Part shown: piece after piece, positions 35,769 to 45,016 of the stretch | How the letters are laid out: the number at the start of each line of letters is the position of its first letter | How positions within the stretch are numbered: the first letter of the stretch is position 1 | DNA from: Neorhizobium vignae | Lineage (GTDB): Bacteria > Pseudomonadota > Alphaproteobacteria > Rhizobiales > Rhizobiaceae | Direction of reading: 5' to 3' | Assembly: GCF_000732195.1 (NCBI RefSeq) | Contig: NZ_JNNU01000012.1 | Location: forward strand, 62,001-126,000 | Length of the DNA stretch: 64,000 nt | Position numbers and translations under genes: made by a program | Notes under the pieces: generated by a model | What the model was told of the DNA's origin: nothing | Database searches by the model: none | The model's input: only the letters and a program-made list of their open reading frames with translations

Positions 35769-36923
35769 GTGGCGTATTTTCCCGAGGCTCTGATCCCGCC
35801 GCAATTCCTGCGCGCAGGCGAAAGCGGCGTCGTCTCGCCGAACGAGCGCAACCTGCTCAAGCTCATCTGGCGTTATCCCGGCCTTTCCCGGTCCGAAGTG
35901 ACGGCCCATACCGATCTCACCCAGCAATCCGTCTACCGGATCATCGACCAACTCACGGAGCGCGGCATTGTCTCGCTCGGCTCTCCGAAACCGGGCGTCG
36001 GCCGCGGGCAACCGAGCCCGACGCTCAGGCTCGACGGTCGATACGCCTATTCCTGCGGGATCTCGGTCAATACCGATGTCATCGGTATCTGCCTGATGGA
36101 CCTTGCCGGGAATGTTCTGGCTGAAAGCAGCGTGACGCTGCGCGGGCATACGATGACGCAATCCCTCGATCTCGTCAGAGAACGGCTCGTGGAAGCGCAG
36201 AAACTCAACGACCTATCCCCGGAGGCCCTTTTCGGCATCGGCTTCGCGATAGCGGGCTTTCATGTCGGCGGGACCCGCTATAACGCACCCCTTCCGCTCC
36301 ATGAATGGTCGCTGATCGAACTCGGTCCGCTGCTGGCGGAATTTTTCGGCAGGCCGGTCTGGGTACACAACGGCGCCAATACCGGCGCAATCGCCGAGTC
36401 CATGTTCGGAGCCGGCCGCTACGTCAAGCACTTCGCCTATCTGAGCTTCAACTACGGTTTCGGCGGCGGGCTGGTCAGCGACGGTGAATTGCTGCTGGGC
36501 GGCAACGGCAATGCAGGCGAATTTTCGGGCATCTACGACCAAGAAGAAAACCAGCGGCGACCGGCGCTACAGCTGCTCATCGAGCGGCTCGTTCGCAACG
36601 GCGTCGATGTCCCCTCCATCACTTACATGCGCCAGCATTTCGACCCGCAATGGCCAGGCGTCGCCGAATGGGTGGCCGAAATCACGCCGGCCTACAACCG
36701 CCTGGTCAATGCCATCTCGGCGATCTTCGATCCCCAGGCGATCGTCTTCGGCGGGCAGGTGCCGGCGGACCTGGCGCAAATGATGATCGACCGGACGGAG
36801 ATTTTCGGACGCCCTCGCTACGGCGTACCCCGCCCCAGACCCAAGCTGATCATCTCGGAGATCGCCAGCGACGCATCGGCGATGGGAGCTGCGGTCACTC
36901 CTTTCCACTCGACGTTCTACTGA
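35769..36923 (+). CDS. ROK-family transcriptional regulator
   Basis: The 384-residue protein probably starts at a GTG at 35769 after GGAGG; an upstream GTG at 35760 overlaps that ribosome site. It has an N-terminal winged helix (NERNLLKLIWRYPGLSRSEV, LTQQSVYRIIDQLTERGIVS) and a ROK kinase-like domain (GIGFAIAGFHVGGTRYNAPL, VHNGANTGAIAESMFGAG). The usual ROK zinc motif CxCGxxGC is missing: the region after GGGLVSDGELLLGGNGNAGE lacks cysteines. It is probably the sugar-responsive repressor of the divergent ugp-like operon. Confidence 0.85.
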   Translation: MAYFPEALIPPQFLRAGESGVVSPNERNLLKLIWRYPGLSRSEVTAHTDLTQQSVYRIIDQLTERGIVSLGSPKPGVGRGQPSPTLRLDGRYAYSCGISVNTDVIGICLMDLAGNVLAESSVTLRGHTMTQSLDLVRERLVEAQKLNDLSPEALFGIGFAIAGFHVGGTRYNAPLPLHEWSLIELGPLLAEFFGRPVWVHNGANTGAIAESMFGAGRYVKHFAYLSFNYGFGGGLVSDGELLLGGNGNAGEFSGIYDQEENQRRPALQLLIERLVRNGVDVPSITYMRQHFDPQWPGVAEWVAEITPAYNRLVNAISAIFDPQAIVFGGQVPADLAQMMIDRTEIFGRPRYGVPRPRPKLIISEIASDASAMGAAVTPFHSTFY

Positions 36924-36937
36924 TACCTGGTTGCGGC

Positions 36938-38797
36938 CTATCTCTCGTGCGCCCGGATCACCGCCAGGAAAGCGTCGCCATACCGCTCGAGCTTCGACTG
37001 TCCGACACCGGAAATGCCGAGCAGCGAGTCGCGGCTTGTCGGGCGGGCGGTCGCAAACGCGACCAGCGTCGTATCCGGAAAGACGACATAGGGCGGCACA
37101 GCAAGCTCCTTGGCGATCGCCAGGCGGGCGACGCGCAGCGCCTCGAAGAGTTCGGCATCCGACCCTTCCAGCGCAGATCTTGCGTTTGCCGCACTCGGCG
37201 ACGCGCTTCGCGACGCCTTGCCCGTCGTCGGGCGGTCCTTGCGGAAGCGCACCTCGCGTTCGCGCTTGAAGACGGGGCGGGCCTCCGGCTCCAGCTTCAG
37301 AGCGCCGAAGGCAGCATGATCGACGCTGACAAGGCCGGCGGCCAGCAATTGACGGTAGACGGACTGCCAGGTCTTTGACGGGATGTCCTTGCCGACACCG
37401 AAGACCGGCATGTCGGCATGGCCGAAGCGGGTGGTCTTTTCATTGCGGTTTCCGAGCAGCACGTCGATCAGGTGGCCCGTCCCGAAACGTTCGCCGGTCC
37501 GGTAGATCGCCGCCAGCGCCTTGATGGCGGCCTCGGTACCGTCCCAGGTTTCGACGGGTTTAAGGCAGGTGTCGCAATTGCCGCATTGGCCGCCATGCGC
37601 CTCGCCGAAATGCGCCAGGATCGCCTGTCTTCGGCAGCCCGGCGTCTCGCAGATGCCGAGCAGCGCATTGAGCTTGGCGCGCTCGACCCGCTTCACGTCG
37701 TTGCCCGAAGTGCCCTCGTCGATCATCCGGCCGCGCTGGATGACATCGGCCATGCCATAGGCCATCCAGACGTCGGACGGCAGGCCGTCGCGACCGGCTC
37801 GGCCGGTCTCCTGGTAATAGGCCTCGACGGAACCGGGCAGATCGAGATGGGCGACATAGCGCACGTTCGGCTTGTCGATGCCCATGCCGAAGGCGACGGT
37901 GGCAACGAGGCAAAGGTCCTCTTCCTTGAGGAAGGCGTCCTGGTTGGCATCGCGCATGCTGCGGTCCATGCCGGCATGATAGGCAAGCGCGCGAATACCC
38001 TGCCCGTTCAGCCATTCTGCCGTATCCTCGACCTTGGCGCGCGACAGGCAATAGACGATACCGCTCGACCCCTTGTGGCGGGACAGGAAACGCAGGAGTT
38101 GCTGGCGCGGCTGGTCTCGTTCGACGATCTCGTAGGCGATGTTGGGCCGGTCGAAAGAGGTGGTGAAGACCTCGGCGGAACGCAGCGCAAGCTTGTCGAT
38201 GATGTCTTCGCGGGTATGCGGATCGGCCGTTGCCGTCAGCGCCATGCGCGGCACGCCCGGATAATGCTCGGCGAGATGGCCGAGCTCGCGATATTCCGGG
38301 CGGAAGTCGTGGCCCCATTGCGAGACGCAGTGTGCCTCGTCGATCGCAAACAGCGCGATCTTCGCATTGCCGATCATCTCCTTGAAGGCCGGCGTGACGA
38401 TGCGCTCGGGCGTCACATAGAGAAGATCGAGATCGCCGTTGGCGATCGCCCGGCGGACATCGACGAATTCTTCGCGCGTCAGCGAGGAATTGAGGGCGGC
38501 TGCCCGCACGCCGAGCTGCTTCAGCGCCTCCACCTGGTCGCGCATCAGCGCGATCAGCGGCGAAACGACGATGCCGACGCCATCGCGGCAGAGGGCGGGG
38601 ATCTGGAAGCAGAGCGACTTGCCGGCGCCGGTCGGAAACAGCACCACGGCATCGCCGCCCGACACGACCTGTTGGACGACTGCAGCCTGCTTGCCCCGGA
38701 ACGACGAATAACCGTAGACGCGTTTCAGCACATCGAGCGGGTTTTTCGTGCCATCGTTGTCGAACAGGGGATCGAGGCGGTTTTGGGTCGGCTGCAT
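36938..38797 (-). CDS. recQ: ATP-dependent DNA helicase RecQ
   Basis: The 619-residue 3'-5' helicase acts in recombination and repair. Motifs in order: Walker [10 protein letters not shown] near residue 54, [18 protein letters not shown], motif [17 protein letters not shown], the RQC zinc-binding cysteines ([24 protein letters not shown]) and a C-terminal HRDC domain ([20 protein letters not shown]). Length is typical. It converges on the ROK gene with only 14 bp between stops. Confidence 0.96.
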   Translation of the reverse strand: MQPTQNRLDPLFDNDGTKNPLDVLKRVYGYSSFRGKQAAVVQQVVSGGDAVVLFPTGAGKSLCFQIPALCRDGVGIVVSPLIALMRDQVEALKQLGVRAAALNSSLTREEFVDVRRAIANGDLDLLYVTPERIVTPAFKEMIGNAKIALFAIDEAHCVSQWGHDFRPEYRELGHLAEHYPGVPRMALTATADPHTREDIIDKLALRSAEVFTTSFDRPNIAYEIVERDQPRQQLLRFLSRHKGSSGIVYCLSRAKVEDTAEWLNGQGIRALAYHAGMDRSMRDANQDAFLKEEDLCLVATVAFGMGIDKPNVRYVAHLDLPGSVEAYYQETGRAGRDGLPSDVWMAYGMADVIQRGRMIDEGTSGNDVKRVERAKLNALLGICETPGCRRQAILAHFGEAHGGQCGNCDTCLKPVETWDGTEAAIKALAAIYRTGERFGTGHLIDVLLGNRNEKTTRFGHADMPVFGVGKDIPSKTWQSVYRQLLAAGLVSVDHAAFGALKLEPEARPVFKREREVRFRKDRPTTGKASRSASPSAANARSALEGSDAELFEALRVARLAIAKELAVPPYVVFPDTTLVAFATARPTSRDSLLGISGVGQSKLERYGDAFLAVIRAHER

Positions 38798-39014
38798 GGA
38801 ATCGCTTTCATGAGAGAACCCGGACTATGGCACAGGTCCAGCGTCCGTCGCGAGTGTATGCGACATTGAGCTTAGATAAGCATGGTATGGATGAAACCTC
38901 ATCCAACCATACCGCTGCCACTTCTGCTTGCAAGCCATGCAGCTTGAAGCGCCTTTCGCGGACGTATAAGCCTCCTCTACCTATTCCCGCCCTTCAATCG
39001 TATCGATATCCAGC

Positions 39015-40160
39015 ATGGCCGCAGATTCCGACACAGATCAACACACCGATGCCGAACCCGGTCGTGCCCGCGTGGCGATCAAGGTGGATATCGTCGTGGT
39101 CGGCGCCGGCCAGGCGGGGCTGTCCTCGGCCTATCACCTGCGCAAGCTCGGCCTTGCGCCGGACAAGGATTTCGTGGTCTTCGACCAGTCTCCGGAGCCT
39201 GGCGGCGCCTGGCAATTTCGCTGGCCTTCTCTGACGCTGGCCACCGCCAATCGTGTCCACGACCTCCCCGGAATGCGGTTCGAGGAGGTGGTCGATACTT
39301 CAGCCAACCTGGTCAAGGCGTCGGTCGCCGTGCCCCAGTATTTCGCGGCTTATGAGCGCGCCTTCAATCTGCACGTCCGTCGTCCCGTCAAGGTCACGGT
39401 CGTCTGCAACCGGGGAGAGCGACTGAGGGTGGAAACCGACCGAGGCGCCTTCTCGGCGCGGGGACTGATCAACGCCACCGGCACATGGGAATCGCCTTAC
39501 ATTCCCGACTATCCCGGCGCCGACCGCTTCCATGGACGACAGCTTCATACGCGGGATTATCGCACCGCCGAGGAATTTTCCGGCCAGCATGTCGTCGTGG
39601 TCGGCGGCGGGATTTCGGCCATCCAGCTGCTCGACGAGATCTCCCGCGTCACCTCGACCACCTGGGTGACGCGACGGGAGCCGCAATTCAGCGACGAGCC
39701 GTTCACGCCGGAGGCGGGACATGCTGCTGTGGCTTTGGTGGAAGACCGTGTCCGCCAAGGCCTTCCGCCGGGTTCGGTGGTTTCGGTGACCGGCCTGCCT
39801 GTTACGCCGGCGATCCAGGCCGCGCGCGAACGGGGCGCACTGAAAAGGCTGCCGATGTTTTCCGAAATCACCGAACACGGGATATGCTGGGCCGACGGAT
39901 CCGAGCAGCGAGCCGACGTGATCCTCTGGTGCACGGGTTTTCGCAGTTCGCTCGATCACCTCGCCCCGCTGCAACTGCGCGAGGCGAGCGGTGGCATCCT
40001 GATGGCCGGCCGGCTGGCGACGCAGGTCGCCAGGGACCCGCGCATTCACCTGGTCGGCTACGGCCCATCCGCTTCGACGATCGGGGCGAACCGGGCGGGT
40101 GGCGCAGCCGCGCGGGAATTGAAAGCCTTCCTCGACGCTCCAGTCAATCGCAGTCAATGA
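39015..40160 (+). CDS. FAD/NAD(P)-binding monooxygenase-like protein
   Basis: The 381-residue product has two Rossmann motifs: VVVGAGQAGLSSAYHLRKLG (GxGxxG at 30-35) for FAD, and VVVVGGGISAIQLLDEISRV for NADPH, with an ATG motif region NATGTWESPYIPDYPG between them. This is the flavin-containing monooxygenase/thioredoxin-reductase-like fold. The C-terminus reads DVILWCTGFRSSLDHLAPLQ and IHLVGYGPSASTIGANRAGG. The substrate is not evident and no linked pathway gene is nearby. Confidence 0.82.
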   Translation: MAADSDTDQHTDAEPGRARVAIKVDIVVVGAGQAGLSSAYHLRKLGLAPDKDFVVFDQSPEPGGAWQFRWPSLTLATANRVHDLPGMRFEEVVDTSANLVKASVAVPQYFAAYERAFNLHVRRPVKVTVVCNRGERLRVETDRGAFSARGLINATGTWESPYIPDYPGADRFHGRQLHTRDYRTAEEFSGQHVVVVGGGISAIQLLDEISRVTSTTWVTRREPQFSDEPFTPEAGHAAVALVEDRVRQGLPPGSVVSVTGLPVTPAIQAARERGALKRLPMFSEITEHGICWADGSEQRADVILWCTGFRSSLDHLAPLQLREASGGILMAGRLATQVARDPRIHLVGYGPSASTIGANRAGGAAARELKAFLDAPVNRSQ

Positions 40161-40166
40161 TGCGAC

Positions 40167-40547
40167 CTAGCCGGCGCGTCTCACCAGCTTTCCTTCTTCC
40201 GCCTTGTAGAAATACTGGCTCGCCACCAGCCAACCCTTCAGCGGCCGAAGCGGCGGGATGCAGGTCAGAAGCATGAAGGGCAATGTCACCAGCAGGTGAA
40301 CCCACCAGGCCGGTTGGTACTGCACTTCCAGCCAGACGCCGAGAAGCACGCTCGGCACGCAGGCAAAGCACATCACGAAGAAAGCCGGGCCGTCAGCGGG
40401 GTCGGCGAAGGAATAATCCAGCCCGCAGGCTTCGCACTTCGGGCTGAGCGTCAGGAAGCCGTTGAACAGATGCCCCTGACCACAACGCGGGCAGCGCCCG
40501 CGAATACCGGTCTGCATCGGAGGGAGAGGAGGCCATTCGTGATCCAT
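40167..40547 (-). CDS. DUF983 family zinc-ribbon membrane protein
   Basis: The 126-residue product has an N-terminal zinc ribbon (two CxxC pairs: RCPRCGQGHLF and KCEACGLDY), then GPAFFVMCFACVPSVLLGVW and a second hydrophobic segment (HLLVTLPFMLLTCIPPLRPL). DUF983 proteins are short membrane proteins of unknown role common in alphaproteobacteria. ATG 40547 has AAGGA eight bases upstream; ATG 40553 is too close to it. A paired operator-like repeat lies just upstream. Confidence 0.82.
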   Translation of the reverse strand: MDHEWPPLPPMQTGIRGRCPRCGQGHLFNGFLTLSPKCEACGLDYSFADPADGPAFFVMCFACVPSVLLGVWLEVQYQPAWWVHLLVTLPFMLLTCIPPLRPLKGWLVASQYFYKAEEGKLVRRAG

Positions 40548-40584
40548 GATCATTGTCCTTGGGAGAAAAGCGATCAAATCGTTC

Positions 40585-40622
40585 ATTGATTGCATTCATT
40601 ATATAGATTGATGCATTCAATT
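40585..40622 (-). promoter_or_regulatory. Paired near-palindromic repeats around a TATAAT upstream of the DUF983 gene
   Basis: ATTGATTGCATTCATT (40585-40600) and ATTGATGCATTCAATT (40607-40622) are near-copies 22 bp apart. Between and overlapping them the minus strand reads TATAAT (40603-40598), a good -10 box for the DUF983 gene. The layout suggests a repressor site. The upstream MocR protein is one candidate binder. Confidence 0.45.
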
Positions 40623-40678
40623 GGTCGATTAGCCAGAATGCCGCAGGCATTCCGGCCACGGATCGCAGAGAGGAAAGA

Positions 40679-42082
40679 TCAGAAGAAGGAGCCGGCCATT
40701 TCGGGCGAGCTTTCCAGCGCATGGCCCATGAATTCCAGGGCGGCCTTGAGTGCCGGCCGCTGGATGGGGCCACCGAGGCATACGCGTACCGCCTCAGGAG
40801 CCGGCCCGTCGACGGTGAAGGCATCGCTCGCCACGACGCCGATGCCGGCGGAACGCATGTGGCTGCCGAATGTCGAGCGGGTCCAGCCCTGTGCCAACGG
40901 CAGCCAGATGTTGAAGCTGAGCGGGTCGCTGCGATAGCTGCCCTTCGGCAGTATGTGTGTGACCAGCGCCTGGCGGGCCATCGCTTCGGTCCTGACGAAG
41001 TGCAGGATGTTGTCGGCCGTGCCATCCTCGATCCAACGGGTAGCGAGCGCTGCAGACAGCGGTGATGCCATGACGTTGTTGGCGCGCATGGCGCTGACGA
41101 AGGGCCACGCGGCCCTGGTATCCGGGGCGACGACATAGGCCAGCCTGAGGCCGGCACCCAGCGATTTGGAAAGCCCGCCGATATGCCAGGTCAGGTCCGG
41201 CGCTATCGCCGCCAGCGGTGCCGGGGCGCGCAGAGGAATGAAGCCGTAGGCATCGTCCTCGACGATCGACACGCCATATTTTCGCGCCACGGCGCAGATC
41301 TCCTCGCGACGCCGTTGCGGAACCGTCAGCGTCATCGGGTTCTGCAGGATCGGATTGAGATAGAGCGCCTTCGGCTTTTGCTTCTCGCAGGCCTCGGCAA
41401 AGGCTGCCGGCAGAATGCCCTCGTCGTCCATCGGCAGGCCGACAAGGGTCAATCGCAGTTGCGCGGCGATCGAGCGTATACCGGGATAGGTGATGTTCTC
41501 CGACAGCACCGTCTCGCCCGGCTTTGCCAGCATGCCGAAGATCGCCAGCAGCGCCGGATGCGCGCCGGGAGCAAGGAATATACGCTCCTGCGAGGGAACC
41601 AGGCCACGCCGGCCGAGCCAAACCGCCGCCGCCTCCTTGTCGACCCCGGCACCGCCGAAACTCTGATAACGCAGCAGAGGCACGAGGTTGGTGGCGACTG
41701 CGGTTAGCCCACCTTGCATCCGGGCAATCAGTTCCGAATCGTCCGGCTCCGGCGGCATGTTCATGGAAAAATCGACGATCGAGGCCCGGCGTGGATCGGG
41801 CGCGGCGTCGGAGACGAAACCCCGGCGCTCCTTGTCGACACCGCCGGTCACGAAGGTGCCGCGCCCCACATGCGAACTGACCAGCCCACGTTTCTGGGCT
41901 TCCAGATAGCCGCGCGCCACGGTGGTGAAATCGACGTTGAGCACCTTGGCCAGTTCGCGCTGCGGCGGCAAGCGATCGCCGATTACGAGGTTGCCGCTCC
42001 GCAAATCCATCTCGATGATGTCGGCGATCGCCATGTAGCGCGGGGAGCGGCTGCGGGTCAGGTCTGGCTTCCAGGTCTTCAT
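40679..42082 (-). CDS. MocR-type (GntR-aminotransferase) regulator
   Basis: The 467-residue protein joins an N-terminal GntR winged helix (YMAIADIIEMDLRSGNLVIG, LPPQRELAKVLNVDFTTVAR) to a class-I aminotransferase domain. The PLP lysine is in HIGGLSKSLGAGLRLAYVVA, with LYLNPILQNPMTLTVPQRRR and SIVEDDAYGFIPLRAP upstream. MocR proteins use PLP-bound amino acids or analogues as signals. The target genes are unknown; the nearest downstream gene is the DUF983 gene with its paired repeats. Confidence 0.88.
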   Translation of the reverse strand: MKTWKPDLTRSRSPRYMAIADIIEMDLRSGNLVIGDRLPPQRELAKVLNVDFTTVARGYLEAQKRGLVSSHVGRGTFVTGGVDKERRGFVSDAAPDPRRASIVDFSMNMPPEPDDSELIARMQGGLTAVATNLVPLLRYQSFGGAGVDKEAAAVWLGRRGLVPSQERIFLAPGAHPALLAIFGMLAKPGETVLSENITYPGIRSIAAQLRLTLVGLPMDDEGILPAAFAEACEKQKPKALYLNPILQNPMTLTVPQRRREEICAVARKYGVSIVEDDAYGFIPLRAPAPLAAIAPDLTWHIGGLSKSLGAGLRLAYVVAPDTRAAWPFVSAMRANNVMASPLSAALATRWIEDGTADNILHFVRTEAMARQALVTHILPKGSYRSDPLSFNIWLPLAQGWTRSTFGSHMRSAGIGVVASDAFTVDGPAPEAVRVCLGGPIQRPALKAALEFMGHALESSPEMAGSFF

Positions 42083-42232
42083 CCGTGACGTCCGATAGTT
42101 AGTCCTGGATTGACTGTATATTGTTGCTCGGCGAGTCTGTCATCAGGAAAAAAGCGGGCAACGTGCCGCAGCCTGCAGACCAGAGATGCGTGGACGATAG
42201 GCGCCCATCTTCGCCGACCAATTGAAGGCGCC

Positions 42233-42634
42233 CTACCCCCTCCGGGGATCGCTCTCCCCCAGAAACTCCCTGGCGGGCTGGCTCCTGTTCGGCTTGTCCG
42301 GAACATTGCCGTTGCCTTCCGCGCGGTCACGGTGAAGGGCTGCGCGCGCCAGCAGCATGAAGGTAATCGGCGTGGTCACCGTGACGAAGATGCCGATCAG
42401 GATCTCGTGGAATACGAGGCGCCCCGAGGAGACGGTGAAGAAGATCATCGAGGCCAGCATGATGCCGCCGATCCCCCAGCTTGTGCCGAGCGTCGGCGCA
42501 TGGATGCGCTCGTAGAAGGTCGGCAGGCGCAGGAAGCCGATCGCGCCGATCAGCGCCAGGCCGGAACCGACCAGCAGAAAAAACGCGACCGCGATGGCTG
42601 CCCAGACGGGCATGTCGGCGGCAGACTGCATCAT
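42233..42634 (-). CDS. phaG: Cation/proton antiporter subunit G (PhaG/MrpG)
   Basis: The 133-residue membrane protein has three helices (WAAIAVAFFLLVGSGLALIG, GTSWGIGGIMLASMIFF, ILIGIFVTVTTPITFMLLAR) and the family segment GFLRLPTFYERIHAPTLGTS. It is the last gene of the operon and overlaps subunit F by 4 bp. Its C-terminus is a hydrophilic tail of about 30 residues. Confidence 0.92.
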   Translation of the reverse strand: MMQSAADMPVWAAIAVAFFLLVGSGLALIGAIGFLRLPTFYERIHAPTLGTSWGIGGIMLASMIFFTVSSGRLVFHEILIGIFVTVTTPITFMLLARAALHRDRAEGNGNVPDKPNRSQPAREFLGESDPRRG

Positions 42635-42912
42635 TCGATCACCTCCCCGCGCATCAGGAATTTCGCGAGCGCCACGGTCGCCACGAAGCCCAGCATGCCC
42701 ATGACCAACGCCGCCTCGAAATAGATCACCCTGCCGGTGCCGATGCCGAAGGTCACCAGCAGCAGCATGGCGTTGATGTAGAGCGTATCGAGGCCGATGA
42801 TGCGGTCCTGCGCCCTTGGGCCCCGGAACATCCGCACCGAAGCGATCGCCATCGCCGCCGCCAGCATCAGCTGGGCGAGCGAGACCGCGCTGAAGAGAAT
42901 GATGGCGCTCAT
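42631..42912 (-). CDS. phaF: Cation/proton antiporter subunit F (PhaF/MrpF)
   Basis: The 93-residue membrane protein has the MrpF pattern: AMAIASVRMFRGPRAQDRII, GLDTLYINAMLLLVTFGIGT and IYFEAALVMGMLGFVATVAL. It overlaps both neighbours by 4 bp. Confidence 0.92.
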   Translation of the reverse strand: MSAIILFSAVSLAQLMLAAAMAIASVRMFRGPRAQDRIIGLDTLYINAMLLLVTFGIGTGRVIYFEAALVMGMLGFVATVALAKFLMRGEVIE

Positions 42913-43388
42913 GCGAAAATCTCCATCAGCAGCTTCTCATATCTGTTCTTGATCGTGTTGCGCCATTCCGCCTCGTTGTCCAGATCGAGGATATGCAGCA
43001 ACACCGTCTTGTCGTTTGAATCATACTCCAGCCAGGCCGATCCCGGCGTGCTGGTCAGCACGACGGCCAGAACCGCGATTGCCGTATGGTTCTCGATATC
43101 CAGCTCCACGGTCAGGAAGCCGGGATTGTGGCTGCGGCGACCGGCTTTGAGGATAATGAGCGCGACGGCGATGTTCGATTTGACGATATCGTAGAGTACG
43201 ATCCCGAACAGTTTCGGCAGCAGGTACCATTTGCCGAGCTGCGGCTTGTCCGGACGCAGCGATGCCATTGCCCAAGAAGCGAACACGGCCACCAGGATGC
43301 CGAGCACGAGATGGCCGGGCGTGAAGCCGTTGAGCAGCAGCCACATCAGGACCAGCGACAGGGTGAGCAGCGGATAGGGTAGCATCAT
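42909..43388 (-). CDS. phaE: Cation/proton antiporter subunit E (PhaE/MrpE)
   Basis: The 159-residue protein has two N-terminal helices (LTLSLVLMWLLLNGFTPGHL, VLGILVAVFASWAMASLR) and the MrpE soluble part with NPGFLTVELDIENHTAIAVL and STPGSAWLEYDSNDKTVLLH. It overlaps subunits D and F by 4 bp. Confidence 0.92.
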   Translation of the reverse strand: MMLPYPLLTLSLVLMWLLLNGFTPGHLVLGILVAVFASWAMASLRPDKPQLGKWYLLPKLFGIVLYDIVKSNIAVALIILKAGRRSHNPGFLTVELDIENHTAIAVLAVVLTSTPGSAWLEYDSNDKTVLLHILDLDNEAEWRNTIKNRYEKLLMEIFA

Positions 43389-45016
43389 TTGCCCCCTGCC
43401 TCGGCCGACGCGGCGCCGTCGTAGTCAGGGATAGGCGCCGCATTGCGTACGGCGTCGATATAGATCCTCGGGTTGCTGAGGCTGCGGATCGTCGTGTCCA
43501 TGTACCGCATCGCCGGTCCGGCCTGGACGGTAAGCGCCAGCGTCAGGAAAAGCAGGAACATCACCGGCACGATCTCGATGACGAGGACGCGCGGCACGGT
43601 TCCTTCGAGCGAGCTCCAGAAGGTGCGGATGCCGGCGCGGGTCATGGAAATCAGCGCGGCGATACCGGAGAGAATGACAAGTATAACCAGAACCCAGACG
43701 GTCGCCGTCGGTGGCACGCCGATCGCGCCCGTGCCCATCATCGCCGACAGCATGGCGAACTTGGCGACGAAGCCGGAGAGTGGCGGCAGGCCGGACAGCA
43801 GGATGCCGCAGGCGGCAAAGCAGATGCCGAGGATCGCCATCGTGCCCGGCATGGTGACGCCGTCCCCCTCTTCCGGCTCGTCCTCGTCCGCGTCGCCATA
43901 GGCTTCCATTGTCACCGCAAGGACGATCGCACCGGCATCCTGGCCGCGTTCGACCAGTTCGATCAGCATGAAGAAGGCGCTGATCGTCAAGGTCGAGCTG
44001 ACGAGATAGAGCAGAGCGCCGGACGAGATCGCCCCGTCATTGATGCCGAGCACCATCAGCAGCGTGCCCGACGACACCAGAACCGAGAAACCCGCAAGCC
44101 GTCCGAGCGCCTGCGACGCCAGCACGCCGATCGTTCCGAACATGATGGTCGCGATGCCGCCGTAAAGGAGCACATCCGCGCCAAAACCGGCGGACGGCCC
44201 GTCGCCGAAGAGCAGCATGGTGAGCCGCAGGATGATGTAGATGCCGAGCTTGCTCATGATCGCGAAGATGCCGGCAACCGGAGCGGATGCCGCGCTATAG
44301 GCGGTCGGCAGCCAGAAGCAGAGCGGCCACATGCCGGCCTTGATGAGGAAGGCGATGCCGAGCACGCCGGCGCCCGCCTCCATCAGCATCCGCCGGTCCG
44401 GCTCGATATCGGGAATGCGGGCGGCCAGATCCGCCATGTTGAGCGTGCCGGCAGTGCCGTAGATCAGGCTGACGCCGATCAGGAACAGAAGCGCTGCGGC
44501 CAGGTTGACAGCGATATAGTGCATGCCCGCCTTGACGCGCAGCGGGCCGGAGCCGTGGAGCAGCAGGCCGTAGGATGACGCCAGCATCACCTCGAAGAAA
44601 ACGAAGAGGTTGAACAGGTCGCCGGTCAGGAAGGCGCCGTTCAGCCCGACCAGCAGAAGCTGGAACATGGTGTGGAAATGCGCGCCCACCGCATGCCAGC
44701 GGGCCAGCGAGTAGACCAGTGCGGCGACCGAGAGCAACGCCGTCAGGAGCAGCATCAGCGCCGACAACGCATCGAGAACCAGCACGATGCCGAACGGCGC
44801 GGCCCAGTTTCCGAGAAGATAGACGCCTTCGAAATCGTTCGGGCCGCTTTCGATCCGCAGAAGCGCGAGCGAGACCGCAACGAGGATCAGCGTCGAGGCG
44901 AGGCTGATCATCGCCTTTACGACGCGCTGGCGCTCGTCAAAGAACAGCAGGAGTGCGGCGACGACCAGAGGCACGAGGATCGGCGCGATAATGAGATGAT
45001 GGGTCCAGCCACTCAC
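43385..45016 (-). CDS. phaD: Cation/proton antiporter subunit D (PhaD/MrpD)
   Basis: The 543-residue membrane protein is related to the NuoM/NuoN antiporter-like subunits: FNLFVFFEVMLASSYGLLLH, FLIKAGMWPLCFWLPTAYSA with the conserved lysine, and SGLPPLSGFVAKFAMLSAMM. It starts at a GTG (45016) overlapping the subunit C stop by 4 bp. An acidic loop (EAYGDADEDEPEEGDGVT) interrupts the membrane region. Confidence 0.93.
   Translation of the reverse strand: MSGWTHHLIIAPILVPLVVAALLLFFDERQRVVKAMISLASTLILVAVSLALLRIESGPNDFEGVYLLGNWAAPFGIVLVLDALSALMLLLTALLSVAALVYSLARWHAVGAHFHTMFQLLLVGLNGAFLTGDLFNLFVFFEVMLASSYGLLLHGSGPLRVKAGMHYIAVNLAAALLFLIGVSLIYGTAGTLNMADLAARIPDIEPDRRMLMEAGAGVLGIAFLIKAGMWPLCFWLPTAYSAASAPVAGIFAIMSKLGIYIILRLTMLLFGDGPSAGFGADVLLYGGIATIMFGTIGVLASQALGRLAGFSVLVSSGTLLMVLGINDGAISSGALLYLVSSTLTISAFFMLIELVERGQDAGAIVLAVTMEAYGDADEDEPEEGDGVTMPGTMAILGICFAACGILLSGLPPLSGFVAKFAMLSAMMGTGAIGVPPTATVWVLVILVILSGIAALISMTRAGIRTFWSSLEGTVPRVLVIEIVPVMFLLFLTLALTVQAGPAMRYMDTTIRSLSNPRIYIDAVRNAAPIPDYDGAASAEAGGK

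Noticed and set aside
37418..38869. A 483-codon open frame opposite recQ, and similar long frames opposite argS, valS and phaAB
   Set aside because: They mirror the codons of well-supported genes in high-GC DNA, lack ribosome sites and show no recognisable domain; the protein sequences are Arg/Asp/Gly-rich shadows.
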